The notes: generated by a model not told the origin, from the sequence alone. DNA of 64,000 nucleotides from Pedobacter psychrotolerans (GCF_004340665.1 NZ_SLWO01000005.1:1-64000), one strand, 5' to 3'. Shown: positions 16,852 to 25,787, counted from the first letter of the stretch. Made by a program: numbers and translations.

Positions 16852-18087
16852 ATGCTTTTGCTTTACATCCTCGGAATTCAGGTTTATGCTTTCATCATCA
16901 GGATTTTTTCCTTATTCAACCTAAAGGCTAAACTGTTTATTCGTGGACGTAAAAATGTTTATCAACAAATTGCAGAGCGGATAGATGCCAATCAAAAACA
17001 CATTTGGTTTCATTTCGCATCTTTAGGAGAGTTTGAACAGGGAAGACCTGTATTAGAAAAACTAAAAGAAAAATACCCTTCAAAGAAAATTGTAGTCACG
17101 TTCTTTTCACCATCAGGATATGAAATCAGAAAAAATTATGCCTTGGCTGATGTTTTCTATCTTCCGCTTGATACCAAACACCATGCTAAAAGTTTTATTG
17201 AAGCAATTAACCCTGAAATGGCCATATTTACAAAGTACGAATTCTGGCATTTTTATTTTAAGGAGCTTCATCTCAGAAGCATTCCCTTATATGTAATTTC
17301 CGGGATCTTCAGACCTAATCAGGCATTTTTTAAATGGTACGGCGGCTTCTATCGTAAGATTCTATCAGCAGCTACTTATTTCTTTGTTCAAAATGAAGAA
17401 AGTAAAAATCTACTTAAATCAATCGGGCTAGAGAATGTAACTATTAACGGAGATACCCGTTTTGACCGGGTTTTTGAAAATGCTAAAGCACCTAAAAGGT
17501 TAGATTTAATTGAAAAGTTTATTGGTGATTCGCCAACTCTAATATGTGGAAGTACCTGGCCTGAAGATGAAAGACTTTTATCAGGATTACCGGAGAAATA
17601 CCCAAACTGGAAGTTTATCATTGCACCACATGAAATTCACGAAAGTCATATCGAAAGTATTGAGAAACAGTTTCCGATAGGCAGTGTACGGTTTTCAGTA
17701 TTTAGTACAAAGTTGGCTACAGACAGTTCTCAAATCTCAAGTCTCGAATCTCAAATCTTAATTATCGATAATATCGGCATGTTATCTGCGCTTTATCAGT
17801 ATGGTAAAGTGGCTTATATTGGTGGTGGTTTTGGTGCTGGCATTCATAATACTTTGGAAGCCGCAGCCTTTGGCTTGCCCGTAATTTTTGGCCCTAAGTA
17901 TGATAAATTTCAGGAAGCGAAGGATTTAATTACTTTGGGAGCGGCTAAAAGTATTAGCACAGCTGAAGAATTAATGAGTGCTTTTGATGATTTCAAGGAG
18001 AATACCGAGGCAGCAATAATTGCTAAACAATATGTAGAGGACAAAAAGGGCGCAACAGATCAGATCATTTCAATGATTACGAAATGA
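16852..18087 (+). CDS. waaA: 3-deoxy-D-manno-octulosonic acid transferase (KDO transferase)
   Basis: A 411-residue GT-B enzyme from ATG 16852. An in-frame TTG lies nine codons upstream, but the ATG puts the membrane helix MLLLYILGIQVYAFIIRI at the N-terminus as in homologues. Motifs include FHFASLGEFEQGRP, FFSPSGYEIRK, NGDTRFDRV, CGSTWPEDE, IIAPHEIH and YIGGGFGAGIHNTLEAAAFG. It transfers KDO from CMP-KDO to lipid A precursor at the inner membrane. Its last 11 bases overlap the convergent gluconokinase gene. Confidence 0.95.
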   Translation: MLLLYILGIQVYAFIIRIFSLFNLKAKLFIRGRKNVYQQIAERIDANQKHIWFHFASLGEFEQGRPVLEKLKEKYPSKKIVVTFFSPSGYEIRKNYALADVFYLPLDTKHHAKSFIEAINPEMAIFTKYEFWHFYFKELHLRSIPLYVISGIFRPNQAFFKWYGGFYRKILSAATYFFVQNEESKNLLKSIGLENVTINGDTRFDRVFENAKAPKRLDLIEKFIGDSPTLICGSTWPEDERLLSGLPEKYPNWKFIIAPHEIHESHIESIEKQFPIGSVRFSVFSTKLATDSSQISSLESQILIIDNIGMLSALYQYGKVAYIGGGFGAGIHNTLEAAAFGLPVIFGPKYDKFQEAKDLITLGAAKSISTAEELMSAFDDFKENTEAAIIAKQYVEDKKGATDQIISMITK

Positions 18088-18583
18088 TCTCAGCTTTAGC
18101 AATTTCCTCAACAATCTGTGGGATTTCCTGATCTATCGAAACCACAAAAACGTCTGGCTCATCACTTTGAGGTTCTTCTAAAGTCTCAAACTGACTTTCC
18201 AACAAACTCGAAGGCATATATTGATGAGATCTTTTAGAAATCCTTCCATAAATCAAAGCAAAGCTACCTTTAAGATATACGAAACAGATTGAATCATTGC
18301 CTTTTCTTAAAAGATCACGATAGCTCCTTTTAAGTGCGGAACAAGCAATAATGCAACTTGTTCCCTGAGCTACATGTTTATGCCCTACTTGCGCAATTAA
18401 TTCCAGCCAATCTTGCCTGTCAGCATCCGTAAGTGGAATACCTGCAGCCATTTTATCTACATTCCTTTGAGCATGTAAATTATCGCCATCAATAAATTCA
18501 GCATTAATTGCTGGCGCCAATGCTTTGCCGATAACTGTTTTTCCACTTCCGGAAACCCCCATTAAAATAATAAATTTCGCCAT
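18077..18583 (-). CDS. gntK: Gluconokinase
   Basis: A 168-residue P-loop kinase of the GntK type: Walker A GVSGSGKT at 9-16, substrate motif FIDGDNLH, ADRQDWL and ACSALKRSYRD in the middle, and KGSFALIYGRISKRSHQYMP in the lid region. It phosphorylates D-gluconate to 6-phosphogluconate. Length matches the family (165-175). Its 3' end overlaps that of KDO transferase by 11 bp on the opposite strand. It lies 9 bp after hemH in the same direction, probably co-transcribed without functional relation. Confidence 0.93.
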   Translation of the reverse strand: MAKFIILMGVSGSGKTVIGKALAPAINAEFIDGDNLHAQRNVDKMAAGIPLTDADRQDWLELIAQVGHKHVAQGTSCIIACSALKRSYRDLLRKGNDSICFVYLKGSFALIYGRISKRSHQYMPSSLLESQFETLEEPQSDEPDVFVVSIDQEIPQIVEEIAKAEIIS

Positions 18584-18592
18584 TTCAGAAAG

Positions 18593-19603
18593 TTATTTTA
18601 CCATATCAGCTAAAGCTTCAATAAACACCGGACTATCATTTAAGCTTTCTACCAATTGTACATGTTCACCACCCAATTCCCTGAATTCTTCATGGTATTC
18701 AACTGTTATCTCATAAAGTGTTTCTAAACAATCAGCTACAAATGCCGGACTAAAAACCAATAATCGTTTTTTACCTTCTGCTGCTAATTTTTTCAATACA
18801 TCAGTGGTATACGGCTGTACCCATGGTTCTTTTCCTAAACGAGATTGAAAGCAAACGGTATATTGATCTCTTGATAGATTTAACTCTTTTGCAATTAACC
18901 TGGCAGTATCATGCCCCTGAGCAGAATAACAGAATTTATTAGTCTCATTTAAAGTCTGGCAACAATCTGCTGTTTTTAAACAATAGCTACCTGTATGATC
19001 ACATTTTAGAAGCTGACGTTCAGGCAATCCATGGAAACTAAAAAGCACATGATCATAGTTTTCTACCTGATGCTTTCTGGCATTTTCTGCAAAAACCTTA
19101 ATCATCAACTCATTATCATGGAAAGAATTTACAAAGGAGATTGGTGGTACTGTTTGCCATTTGCTCACCAGTTCCATTACCAACTGCATCACCGAGCCCG
19201 AACTTGCAGAGGCATATTGCGGAAACATTGGAATAACCTGAATACTTTCTACCAAACCTGCCTTTAAACTGGCTAATGCTGATGCAATAGACGGACTTTG
19301 ATAGCGCATAGCCAGTTCTACATGATATTCGTCACCTAATTTTTCCTGTAGCATTTGAGCTTGTAAGCGACTATAATATAGCAAAGGAGATCCATTTTCA
19401 TTCCAGATCTCTTTATATAGTTTAGCAGTTTTAGGGCTCCGGAAAGGGACAATTATTCCCTTAACCAATAATGTTCTGTTCAATTTAGGAATATCAATTA
19501 CCCGCTCATCCATCAAAAACTGATCAAGATATTTTTTAACATCGGGTGTTGCCGGACTATCAGGTGTTCCTAAATTTACAAGTAAAATTCCCTTTTTGCT
19601 CAT
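18593..19603 (-). CDS. hemH: Ferrochelatase
   Basis: A 336-residue ferrochelatase that inserts Fe2+ into protoporphyrin IX. The N-terminal GILLVNLGTPDSP is typical, the catalytic His lies in FSFHGLPE (188-195), and the C-terminal acidic metal site is in SPAFVADCLETLYEI. An insert after the active-site His is rich in cysteine (201, 208, 214, 215, 225). Similar Cys-rich loops are common in bacterial enzymes, and some bacterial ferrochelatases bind a [2Fe-2S] cluster, but whether this one does cannot be told. No other haem genes are nearby. Confidence 0.95.
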   Translation of the reverse strand: MSKKGILLVNLGTPDSPATPDVKKYLDQFLMDERVIDIPKLNRTLLVKGIIVPFRSPKTAKLYKEIWNENGSPLLYYSRLQAQMLQEKLGDEYHVELAMRYQSPSIASALASLKAGLVESIQVIPMFPQYASASSGSVMQLVMELVSKWQTVPPISFVNSFHDNELMIKVFAENARKHQVENYDHVLFSFHGLPERQLLKCDHTGSYCLKTADCCQTLNETNKFCYSAQGHDTARLIAKELNLSRDQYTVCFQSRLGKEPWVQPYTTDVLKKLAAEGKKRLLVFSPAFVADCLETLYEITVEYHEEFRELGGEHVQLVESLNDSPVFIEALADMVK

Positions 19604-19761
19604 TGGTAAAAATATGTTTTGTGGCGCAAATATCGCGTTTTTATTGTTTTATGCCTATCCTTAAAATGTGATACTAGACATTTTTTAGTCAAATTTACAT
19701 TAGTGGAGAAGCAGATTCGAGGATCATTAATATCGAGTATGTGATCTTTTAAACGAATCGA

Positions 19762-20433
19762 TTATTTTGTTTTATACAATTGCCACCAAGGTGTTGCTGG
19801 CTTTTGATGATGTTCTAAATGATATCCAAAAAAATAGCAGGTAAAAAAAGCAAGAAGATGATTTTTTTGAAGTGTTGAGGAGTGATATTCATTTTCATGA
19901 TCTCCTTTATGTGGTTGGTAAGTGCCGAAATAAAATAATTGAAAAGTACTAAGCAGTGAAGGTAAAACCCAAAAAAGCAATAAATTCCGCTGTTCAAACC
20001 AAATCTGCAAAACATTAAAAGCTGCCGCCATAATGATGAGCTGAATAATGGTTACATAGTTTAGCATAAACCTTAAATACCATTTCCAAAAACCATGAGG
20101 TGCAAAATCAGGATCTTCTTCGGTGTGTACATGACTATGGTGTTTATGGTGTTTTGAATATAAACGATTATAAAAAAAGCCTGCGTATAGGAATACAGAA
20201 AGGTAGCCAATGAAATTATTAATCGTTTTATTTGGTGAGATTGTACCATGCATGGCATCATGTGCGGTAATAAACAGGCCCGTGTAAAGATGCATTTGAA
20301 CGAAAATCATCAGGTAAACAAAGGGATTGCTCCATGCGAAATTCCATGATAGCAAAAAAGAAAGGGAGCTTAGCCATAAAGCAATCACCAGTAAGGCAAT
20401 TATGACACCAAAATAAGCATGATTCGTTTTCAA
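19762..20433 (-). CDS. crtW: Beta-carotene ketolase, CrtW-like
   Basis: A 223-residue integral membrane di-iron oxygenase of the fatty-acid-hydroxylase/desaturase type. Histidine boxes are HDAMH (58-62), HHKHH (95-99) and HLEHH (205-209), with the CrtW hallmark FQLFYFGTYQPH at 164-175 and a final PWWQL. CrtW adds the 4-keto group to beta-ionone rings. The frame offers no upstream ATG: TTG 20433 is the probable start and gives a full first membrane helix. It is the last gene of a run acyltransferase - glycosyltransferase - cruF - ispH - crtW, which strongly supports a carotenoid role over a fatty-acid desaturase. Confidence 0.82.
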   Translation of the reverse strand: MKTNHAYFGVIIALLVIALWLSSLSFLLSWNFAWSNPFVYLMIFVQMHLYTGLFITAHDAMHGTISPNKTINNFIGYLSVFLYAGFFYNRLYSKHHKHHSHVHTEEDPDFAPHGFWKWYLRFMLNYVTIIQLIIMAAAFNVLQIWFEQRNLLLFWVLPSLLSTFQLFYFGTYQPHKGDHENEYHSSTLQKNHLLAFFTCYFFGYHLEHHQKPATPWWQLYKTK

Positions 20434-20507
20434 ATAAGAAATATTAAATGTCTATAATTTATATGATAAACAGTTAACGCTGGTAAAAGTTGCAGAGGAG
20501 CAGAAGT

Positions 20508-21356
20508 TTAGTATTGTTCTAATTGGGCTTTTACTTTTTCCATAAGCCACATAGGTGTTGAAGTAGCACCACAAATACCCACCCTATCATTTTCTAAAAA
20601 CCATTCCAATTTCAATTCATCTACATTGGAAATGAAATATGACTGATCATTATGCTTTTTACACACATCATAGAGCACTTTGCCATTTGATGACTTTTTG
20701 CCCGAAACAAAAACGATTTTATCATAATGACTCACAAAATTTTCCAATTCGCCATAGCGGTTAGATACTTGTCTGCAAATGGTATCATTTGCTTTTACTT
20801 CATAACCGCGACTCAATAATTCATCTTTTATGTGATAGAATTTGTCGGTACTTTTTGTAGTTTGGCTGTAAAGGGTAAACTTCGAAGGTAATTCTACGTG
20901 ATCGAGCTCTGCTAAATCCTGAAAAACAATAGCTTTTCCATCTGTTTGCCCTTGCAAGCCGATTACTTCAGCATGGCCATGCTTACCAAAAATCAAGATC
21001 TGCTCATCATCATCGTGAGAATTTTTAATTCTGTTCTGCAGTTTTAATACCACCGGACAAGAAGCATCGATAAGTGTAAGGTTATTTTCAAGGGCCAATT
21101 GGTAAGTTGATGGTGCTTCACCGTGTGCCCTGATTAAAACTTTCTCGTTTCGTAAGTCTTGCAGAACTTCATGATCGATAATTTTTAATCCGCGTTTGGT
21201 TAAACGTTCAACCTCTTCATCATTATGAACAATATCGCCAAGGCAATATAAATAACCTTCGTTATCTAAAATATCCTCTGCCATTTCGATAGCATAAACT
21301 ACCCCGAAGCAAAAGCCTGATGACTTATCTATATTGACTTGTAAGTTATAGCCCAT
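20508..21356 (-). CDS. ispH: 4-hydroxy-3-methylbut-2-enyl diphosphate reductase
   Basis: A 282-residue IspH (LytB), last enzyme of the MEP isoprenoid pathway, reducing HMBPP to IPP and DMAPP. The three [4Fe-4S] cysteines are in SSGFCFGV (Cys16), DASCPVV and TICRQVSNR, and the substrate-binding SSNGK and GATSTP motifs are present. Length is typical. It sits between CruF (12 bp upstream) and CrtW (74 bp downstream), so precursor supply and carotenoid tailoring appear to be in one operon. Confidence 0.97.
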   Translation of the reverse strand: MGYNLQVNIDKSSGFCFGVVYAIEMAEDILDNEGYLYCLGDIVHNDEEVERLTKRGLKIIDHEVLQDLRNEKVLIRAHGEAPSTYQLALENNLTLIDASCPVVLKLQNRIKNSHDDDEQILIFGKHGHAEVIGLQGQTDGKAIVFQDLAELDHVELPSKFTLYSQTTKSTDKFYHIKDELLSRGYEVKANDTICRQVSNRYGELENFVSHYDKIVFVSGKKSSNGKVLYDVCKKHNDQSYFISNVDELKLEWFLENDRVGICGATSTPMWLMEKVKAQLEQY

Positions 21357-21368
21357 TGAGTTACAAAA

Positions 21369-22043
21369 TTAAGCAAAAATATTTGTTCCGGTTGTCATGT
21401 ATAAGACAACAAAAAAGATTAATTGTGCGATAAACATCGTTGTACCAATATATTTTTGCTGTTTTAATCCTAAGGCATAATAAAATTTCAACAATATAAC
21501 AGATACAATGAACCAGGCGATATAATTTTGCAGGGGTATCTCATGCCAGTCCCACTGCCAATAATTAAATTTCATGGCAACGGGTTCCATGAAAAAGTCG
21601 AAAATAATTAATAGGAGCGCACCCAGTAGTGATGCCAAAATACTATTTCTAACCTTTAAACTTTTCATCATTTGGCCAATACTGAAAATTAAAATCACCC
21701 AATTTACGCCCATTAACAAGGGAACTGCAGCAATTTTATATCCTAATGTATCGCCATAATAATAGCTGCCAAAGATTTTCCCCGTGTGCACGCCCAATAC
21801 CTCTACCAGCCAGCCACATAAAAAAACACCGCACACAAATAACGACAGGCGCTTAATATCACCATTATAAGTAAAAACGATAATGGCAAACATCAATAGC
21901 AAATGAAAAGGCACCATTTTCATAAAGTAAGGATGTGTAGCTGGTATTAAAAAGCCAACCAAGCCAACCATATGAAAAACAGCGATAATACCAACTGCAA
22001 TTCTTTTAATCTTTAAATCGCTTTGATCGATCTGCCCTTCCAT
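21369..22043 (-). CDS. cruF: Carotenoid biosynthesis protein, CruF-type 1',2'-hydratase
   Basis: A 224-residue protein with about seven transmembrane helices, of the Caroten_synth (DUF422) family. Diagnostic segments are GWLVEVLGVHTGKIFG, YYYGDTLGYKIAAVPLLMGV with NWV, and IIFDFFMEPVAMKFNYW. CruF homologues hydrate the acyclic psi-end of gamma-carotene or of C50 carotenoids. Its first 31 bases overlap the preceding glycosyltransferase gene, indicating tight translational coupling. With the CrtD-like desaturase at 29.4 kb it would form a 1'-hydroxy-3',4'-didehydro end group. Confidence 0.87.
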   Translation of the reverse strand: MEGQIDQSDLKIKRIAVGIIAVFHMVGLVGFLIPATHPYFMKMVPFHLLLMFAIIVFTYNGDIKRLSLFVCGVFLCGWLVEVLGVHTGKIFGSYYYGDTLGYKIAAVPLLMGVNWVILIFSIGQMMKSLKVRNSILASLLGALLLIIFDFFMEPVAMKFNYWQWDWHEIPLQNYIAWFIVSVILLKFYYALGLKQQKYIGTTMFIAQLIFFVVLYMTTGTNIFA

Positions 22044-23110
22044 GTGCCTGTTTTAAAAATGTGTTGTATAATGGATAAAAATGAAATTATTAAGAAGAAA
22101 AACATCTGGAACGGATGAAGCAATAAATTGATTAAAACGTTCTGTCCTGATAAATAGGAAACCATTATTCTACTTAAAAAAATTAATGTTAACGGTAATA
22201 CAAGTAAAGAGATATTAAAGTTTAATAATAAAATTAAAGGCCCTACCGTAACCAAAAGCTGGTAAAATAGTAAGATAATTACGTTGTTACCAAAACCAGC
22301 TAGTAAATTTTTACTAAAGCCATTTAGGCTTTCGTTTAAATTTTTATACATCCGACAGTAGATCAACCCATTACCCAGTAAAGCCTCTCCATTAAATTTT
22401 TGCAATTTTACGGCTTTCATAATTTCTACATCTTCCACTACCTTATTGCGTACTTGTTGGTGCCACTGATTTTTCTTGTAATTATCTGCTTTAAAAAACA
22501 TACATTGTCCGCTGGCTGCAGCAAATGCCGGATTGCTAGAAGACTTCACCAATCTTAACGGTAAAAGATTCAATAAAATAAAATGCATTAACGGAACAGT
22601 GAGCCACTCACCTACAGACTTCATTACCTGATTGGTAAATATACTGATCAAAGCCAGATGACCGATTTCCATTCTGTTAATTAAGCTATTAATGAAGCCT
22701 TTTTTAATCGCTTCATCAGCATCAACAAACAATAAGTACTTTCCTTTTGCTAATGCCGCAAGTTGATGGCAGGCATAATTTTTCCCCAACCAACCTGTTG
22801 GAAGTTCATCTCCATGTTCTATTCTAAACTGTGGATTGACTAATGAAAAAGCGCTCACCAATTCAAAGGTTTTATCACTACTATGATCATCCAGCACAAT
22901 CACCTCGTAGTTTTGGTAATCCTGATTCTTAATCGATTCAAGTAGGGGAATAATATCCTCTTCTTCATCACGTGCTGGAATTAAAATAGAAACAAAATCA
23001 TTATAGTGCTTGATTACCCTAGGTAATTTAGGGTTAGATAGAAAGTTAAATACGGTTACCGAAAAACGGATCACCATAAATATTAAAACGGCATAGATAA
23101 AAATGGTCAT
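22013..23110 (-). CDS. Family 2 glycosyltransferase, probable carotenoid glycosyltransferase
   Basis: A 365-residue membrane-bound GT2. After one N-terminal helix comes the GT-A domain with SILIPARDEEEDIIPLLESI and VIVLDDHSSDKT, and a DxD-type VDADE near residue 140. Two to three C-terminal hydrophobic helices follow (about 285-355). This layout matches CruC/CruG-like enzymes that glucosylate hydroxylated carotenoids. Its start overlaps the acyltransferase stop (ATGA) and its end overlaps cruF by 31 bp, which is the main reason for the assignment. Without that context it could be any lipid-linked GT2. Confidence 0.75.
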   Translation of the reverse strand: MTIFIYAVLIFMVIRFSVTVFNFLSNPKLPRVIKHYNDFVSILIPARDEEEDIIPLLESIKNQDYQNYEVIVLDDHSSDKTFELVSAFSLVNPQFRIEHGDELPTGWLGKNYACHQLAALAKGKYLLFVDADEAIKKGFINSLINRMEIGHLALISIFTNQVMKSVGEWLTVPLMHFILLNLLPLRLVKSSSNPAFAAASGQCMFFKADNYKKNQWHQQVRNKVVEDVEIMKAVKLQKFNGEALLGNGLIYCRMYKNLNESLNGFSKNLLAGFGNNVIILLFYQLLVTVGPLILLLNFNISLLVLPLTLIFLSRIMVSYLSGQNVLINLLLHPFQMFFFLIISFLSIIQHIFKTGTWKGRSIKAI

Positions 23111-23730
23111 TCTTTAAGTTGTGTTTGTTTAACAACCGACTGATCATAATGTTTATTATAGGCGCTTTTAAGCAATTGCAAGCTCATATACTCTTCGCTT
23201 TCCCATTGCTGCAGGTAAGTTTGCACTGTTGGTTTCCGATTGGAAAAATAATCTACAAATGTTGCAGCAAAAATGATGCTGAATCTTTTCTGGCAGGATT
23301 TGATAATTTGCATTACCCCTTTTTCGAAAGTGATATTTTTCAAATGATTAGAATGCAACTTACCCTGGGGAAAAACAAGCACCAGATTATTTTTATCCTC
23401 TAATAATTTAGCTGCATAATTCAGCATTCCCAAAACATCCTTCCCACTGCTCTCTGCAGCAAATGCACCAAGATATTTCAAAAACCCTACCTTATTATAG
23501 TTCTCAGCATTGACTAAGACATGAAACTTTTTTTTAAACAGCTTTTTATTAATAAAGAAAATAAAAAATCCATCCCACCAGCTAAAATGATTTGCCAGGA
23601 TTAAGATAGATGCCTGCTCATCGGGCTGAATGAAGTTGTGATTAAAGCCAGCAAAATCTTTCTTTATAATGAATGAAATGTACCAGGAAAAAAAGCGATA
23701 AATGAAATTATTTTTTCGAGGACGGTACAT
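23107..23730 (-). CDS. PlsC-like acyltransferase, probable carotenoid-glycoside acyltransferase
   Basis: A 207-residue lysophospholipid-acyltransferase-like protein from ATG 23730 (a TTG lies five codons upstream). The catalytic HxxxxD motif is in ANHFSWWDGFF and the acceptor motif is FPQGK, a variant of FPEG. It is the first gene of the carotenoid run and overlaps the glycosyltransferase by 4 bp. In green sulfur bacteria a similar glycosyltransferase/acyltransferase pair (CruC/CruD) makes acylated carotenoid glucosides. A general phospholipid acyltransferase is the alternative. Confidence 0.72.
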   Translation of the reverse strand: MYRPRKNNFIYRFFSWYISFIIKKDFAGFNHNFIQPDEQASILILANHFSWWDGFFIFFINKKLFKKKFHVLVNAENYNKVGFLKYLGAFAAESSGKDVLGMLNYAAKLLEDKNNLVLVFPQGKLHSNHLKNITFEKGVMQIIKSCQKRFSIIFAATFVDYFSNRKPTVQTYLQQWESEEYMSLQLLKSAYNKHYDQSVVKQTQLKE

Positions 23731-23737
23731 GCCGGGA

Positions 23738-23763
23738 AATTGCAAAAAATTGCTGTCAATTGC
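23738..23763 (-). promoter_or_regulatory. Three AATTGC repeats phased by 10 bp before the carotenoid operon
   Basis: AATTGC occurs at 23738, 23748 and 23758, exactly one helical turn apart, starting 7 bp upstream of the ATG at 23730. This could be an operator for the operon or chance in an AT-rich leader. No TAnnTTTG box was found here. Confidence 0.35.
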
Positions 23764-23828
23764 AAGTTTTGTGCTTTAAAGCAATGACCAATAGCATATT
23801 TATTTATTTGAGGGGATTAAAGACATAA

Positions 23829-24335
23829 TTAACTCAAATAAACACGATCTTCTTCTCCTTCAACGTCCATGATTACATCAACATGTTCTTTTAAAACAGT
23901 AGCCAATTCCAGTCCCACAAAATCGGTTGCAACAGGGAAAATTTTATGACTTCTATCTACAAGAACAACGGTACGGATTTTTTTATGGGGGGTGTTCAGG
24001 AAGACGCCTAAACCGTAAGCCAGGGTTTTTCCGCTATTTAAAACATCATCTACGATAATAATGACTTTATTTTTCCATTGACTTTCATCTAAATCAGTGG
24101 TTGCAATAAGTTTGCTGCTTTCTTTCTGAAGATCTATGCGCAAAAGCGTTAGCTTAAAACCGGCAATTTTTTTCAGCACCTTTTCCAAACGTAAAGCCAA
24201 TTTATATCCCCGATCCCAAATACCCGCTAATACTACCTCTTTCTCATTTAGATTATCTTCCAAAATCTGATACGCAATGCGATCTATCTTTTGTTGAATC
24301 TGTTTCTTATTAAGTATGAGGAGTTGCGATGCCAT
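23829..24335 (-). CDS. Phosphoribosyltransferase, PyrR-like
   Basis: A 168-residue type I phosphoribosyltransferase. The PRPP-binding motif VIIIVDDVLNSGKTL is near 89-103 and a PyrR-like segment VVLVDRSHKIFPVATDFVGLEL follows. PyrR-type proteins have uracil phosphoribosyltransferase activity or regulate pyr genes through RNA. No pyr genes lie near, so the substrate and any regulatory role are open. It has its own ATG start and is divergent from the DUF2807 gene. Confidence 0.8.
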   Translation of the reverse strand: MASQLLILNKKQIQQKIDRIAYQILEDNLNEKEVVLAGIWDRGYKLALRLEKVLKKIAGFKLTLLRIDLQKESSKLIATTDLDESQWKNKVIIIVDDVLNSGKTLAYGLGVFLNTPHKKIRTVVLVDRSHKIFPVATDFVGLELATVLKEHVDVIMDVEGEEDRVYLS

Positions 24336-24464
24336 TGTATAAAATGATTGAATACAAAAAGAACAATTTTAAGGGTGAAATTCAAACTATTTCAAAAATA
24401 ATTTTCACTTGCTTGCAACGTTTCTGTCTTGCCTGCGTCTAATGACTAACCAAAAAACAAATTT

Positions 24465-25169
24465 ATGAAAAACCTGATCAGAATATTTACCATCTTATTT
24501 TTTACTTTTTCTGCAACTGTAATCATGGCACAGGAAAGCAAAAACTTTCCAGTTAAAAATTATAACAGTATTGGCATTAGCAGTGGAATTGATTTATACC
24601 TCACTCAGGGAAACACCGAAAGTGTTACAATTAAATCCGATAGTAAAACCCTGGAAGATATCGTAGTGGAACAACGTGGAGATAAAATCACTATTAAATT
24701 TAAAGATGGGATTAGCTGGAGCGGCATGTTTAAAAACCGTACAATCAAAGCTTATGTGAGCTATAAAACATTAAACGAAATTGCTGCCTCTGGCGGATCA
24801 GATGTATTTACGCAGAACCCAATCAAAACCAACAGCTTGGCCATCAGGGCATCCGGCGGATCAGACTTAAAATTAAATTTGGTCAGTAAAGATCTAACCA
24901 TTCAGTCTAGTGGCGGTAGTGATATCAACCTTAAAGGCAAAGCAACAAATATGAGTATTCAATCAAGCGGAGGCAGTGATATTGATGCTTATGAATTGAT
25001 TACAGATTATGCAAAAGTACAGGCATCGGGAGGATCTGATGTAAGTATCTATGTTAACAAAGGATTGGAAGCAGCAGCAAGTGGTGGCGGAGACGTGAGT
25101 TTCAAAGGAAATGCAGCACTAAATAAAACATCAACCTCAAAGAGCGGAGATGTTCATCACGTCAATTAA
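24465..25169 (+). CDS. Secreted DUF2807 (head GIN) domain protein
   Basis: A 234-residue exported protein with a signal peptide ending near MAQ (residue 22) and one DUF2807 domain, typical FPVKNYNSIGISSGIDLYLT at the start. The domain is a right-handed beta-helix whose turns carry the repeat SGG(S/G)D, seen six times with spacing of about 16-22 residues (ASGGSDVF, ASGGSDLK, SSGGSDIN, SSGGSDID, ASGGSDVS, ASGGGDVS). Members are called putative auto-transporter adhesins, without direct proof. A strong terminator follows. Confidence 0.87.
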   Translation: MKNLIRIFTILFFTFSATVIMAQESKNFPVKNYNSIGISSGIDLYLTQGNTESVTIKSDSKTLEDIVVEQRGDKITIKFKDGISWSGMFKNRTIKAYVSYKTLNEIAASGGSDVFTQNPIKTNSLAIRASGGSDLKLNLVSKDLTIQSSGGSDINLKGKATNMSIQSSGGSDIDAYELITDYAKVQASGGSDVSIYVNKGLEAAASGGGDVSFKGNAALNKTSTSKSGDVHHVN

Positions 25170-25197
25170 GAACTTTAGTTTAGTTAATGATAAATTC

Positions 25198-25231
25198 GCC
25201 GCTTTGTGGATGCAAAGCGGCTTATTTTTTT
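25198..25231 (+). terminator. Intrinsic terminator after the DUF2807 gene
   Basis: A perfect 9-bp stem (GCCGCTTTG 25198-25206, CAAAGCGGC 25213-25221) with a 6-base loop is followed by TTA and a nine-T tract. Confidence 0.92.
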
Positions 25232-25297
25232 TTACAGCAATTTAATCTCAGCATTGCATCAGAGCCTTTTTCATCACTAACTACAAAAGTCTTTGTA

Positions 25298-25711
25298 TTA
25301 CCTTTCTGCCTTTTTATATGGGTAATAAATAAAATTCGCCCCTTCTGGTACGATTACAAAAACACACATAAAATCTTCAGGTCTTTTATAAACTTTTAAA
25401 AAGGGTTCTTTCTTTTCTTTCGTGATAATTCCCTTTTCTACAAATTCTTCTAAAGTTGAGGCCTGAATAGACCAATCGGTATTTAATTCTTCTCTATTTA
25501 AGATCATTTCTCCGATGCTGACCTGATGTTGGTGAGCAATAAAAATAGGATGTGCTGAAATGCCTTCAACCATAATTTCAATACCTACCTCTTTGATAGC
25601 ATCTGCATAAAAAGCTAAATCTTTTTCCAGACTCACCAAAGGGCTTTCCTGTTTCTTCTGAGATTCGCCACCATCTTCTGGTGTTGCATTTAATAATTCT
25701 TCTCTATCCAT
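25298..25711 (-). CDS. Conserved hypothetical protein
   Basis: A 137-residue acidic soluble protein. Its first 25 residues are low-complexity and polar, and the rest looks like an alpha/beta domain ending FMCVFVIVPEGANFIYYPYK. It has no signal peptide, membrane helix or catalytic motif that I recognise. An SseB-like fold crossed my mind but I cannot support it. It ends convergent to the terminator of the DUF2807 gene and lies 76 bp downstream of rlmD on the same strand. Confidence 0.6.
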   Translation of the reverse strand: MDREELLNATPEDGGESQKKQESPLVSLEKDLAFYADAIKEVGIEIMVEGISAHPIFIAHQHQVSIGEMILNREELNTDWSIQASTLEEFVEKGIITKEKKEPFLKVYKRPEDFMCVFVIVPEGANFIYYPYKKAER

Positions 25712-25787
25712 TCTTAATGGTTGTATTTTTGAATGAGTGGGGGATTGAATGTTGACAATAATTTATACATTCAATCATTCTCTATTG

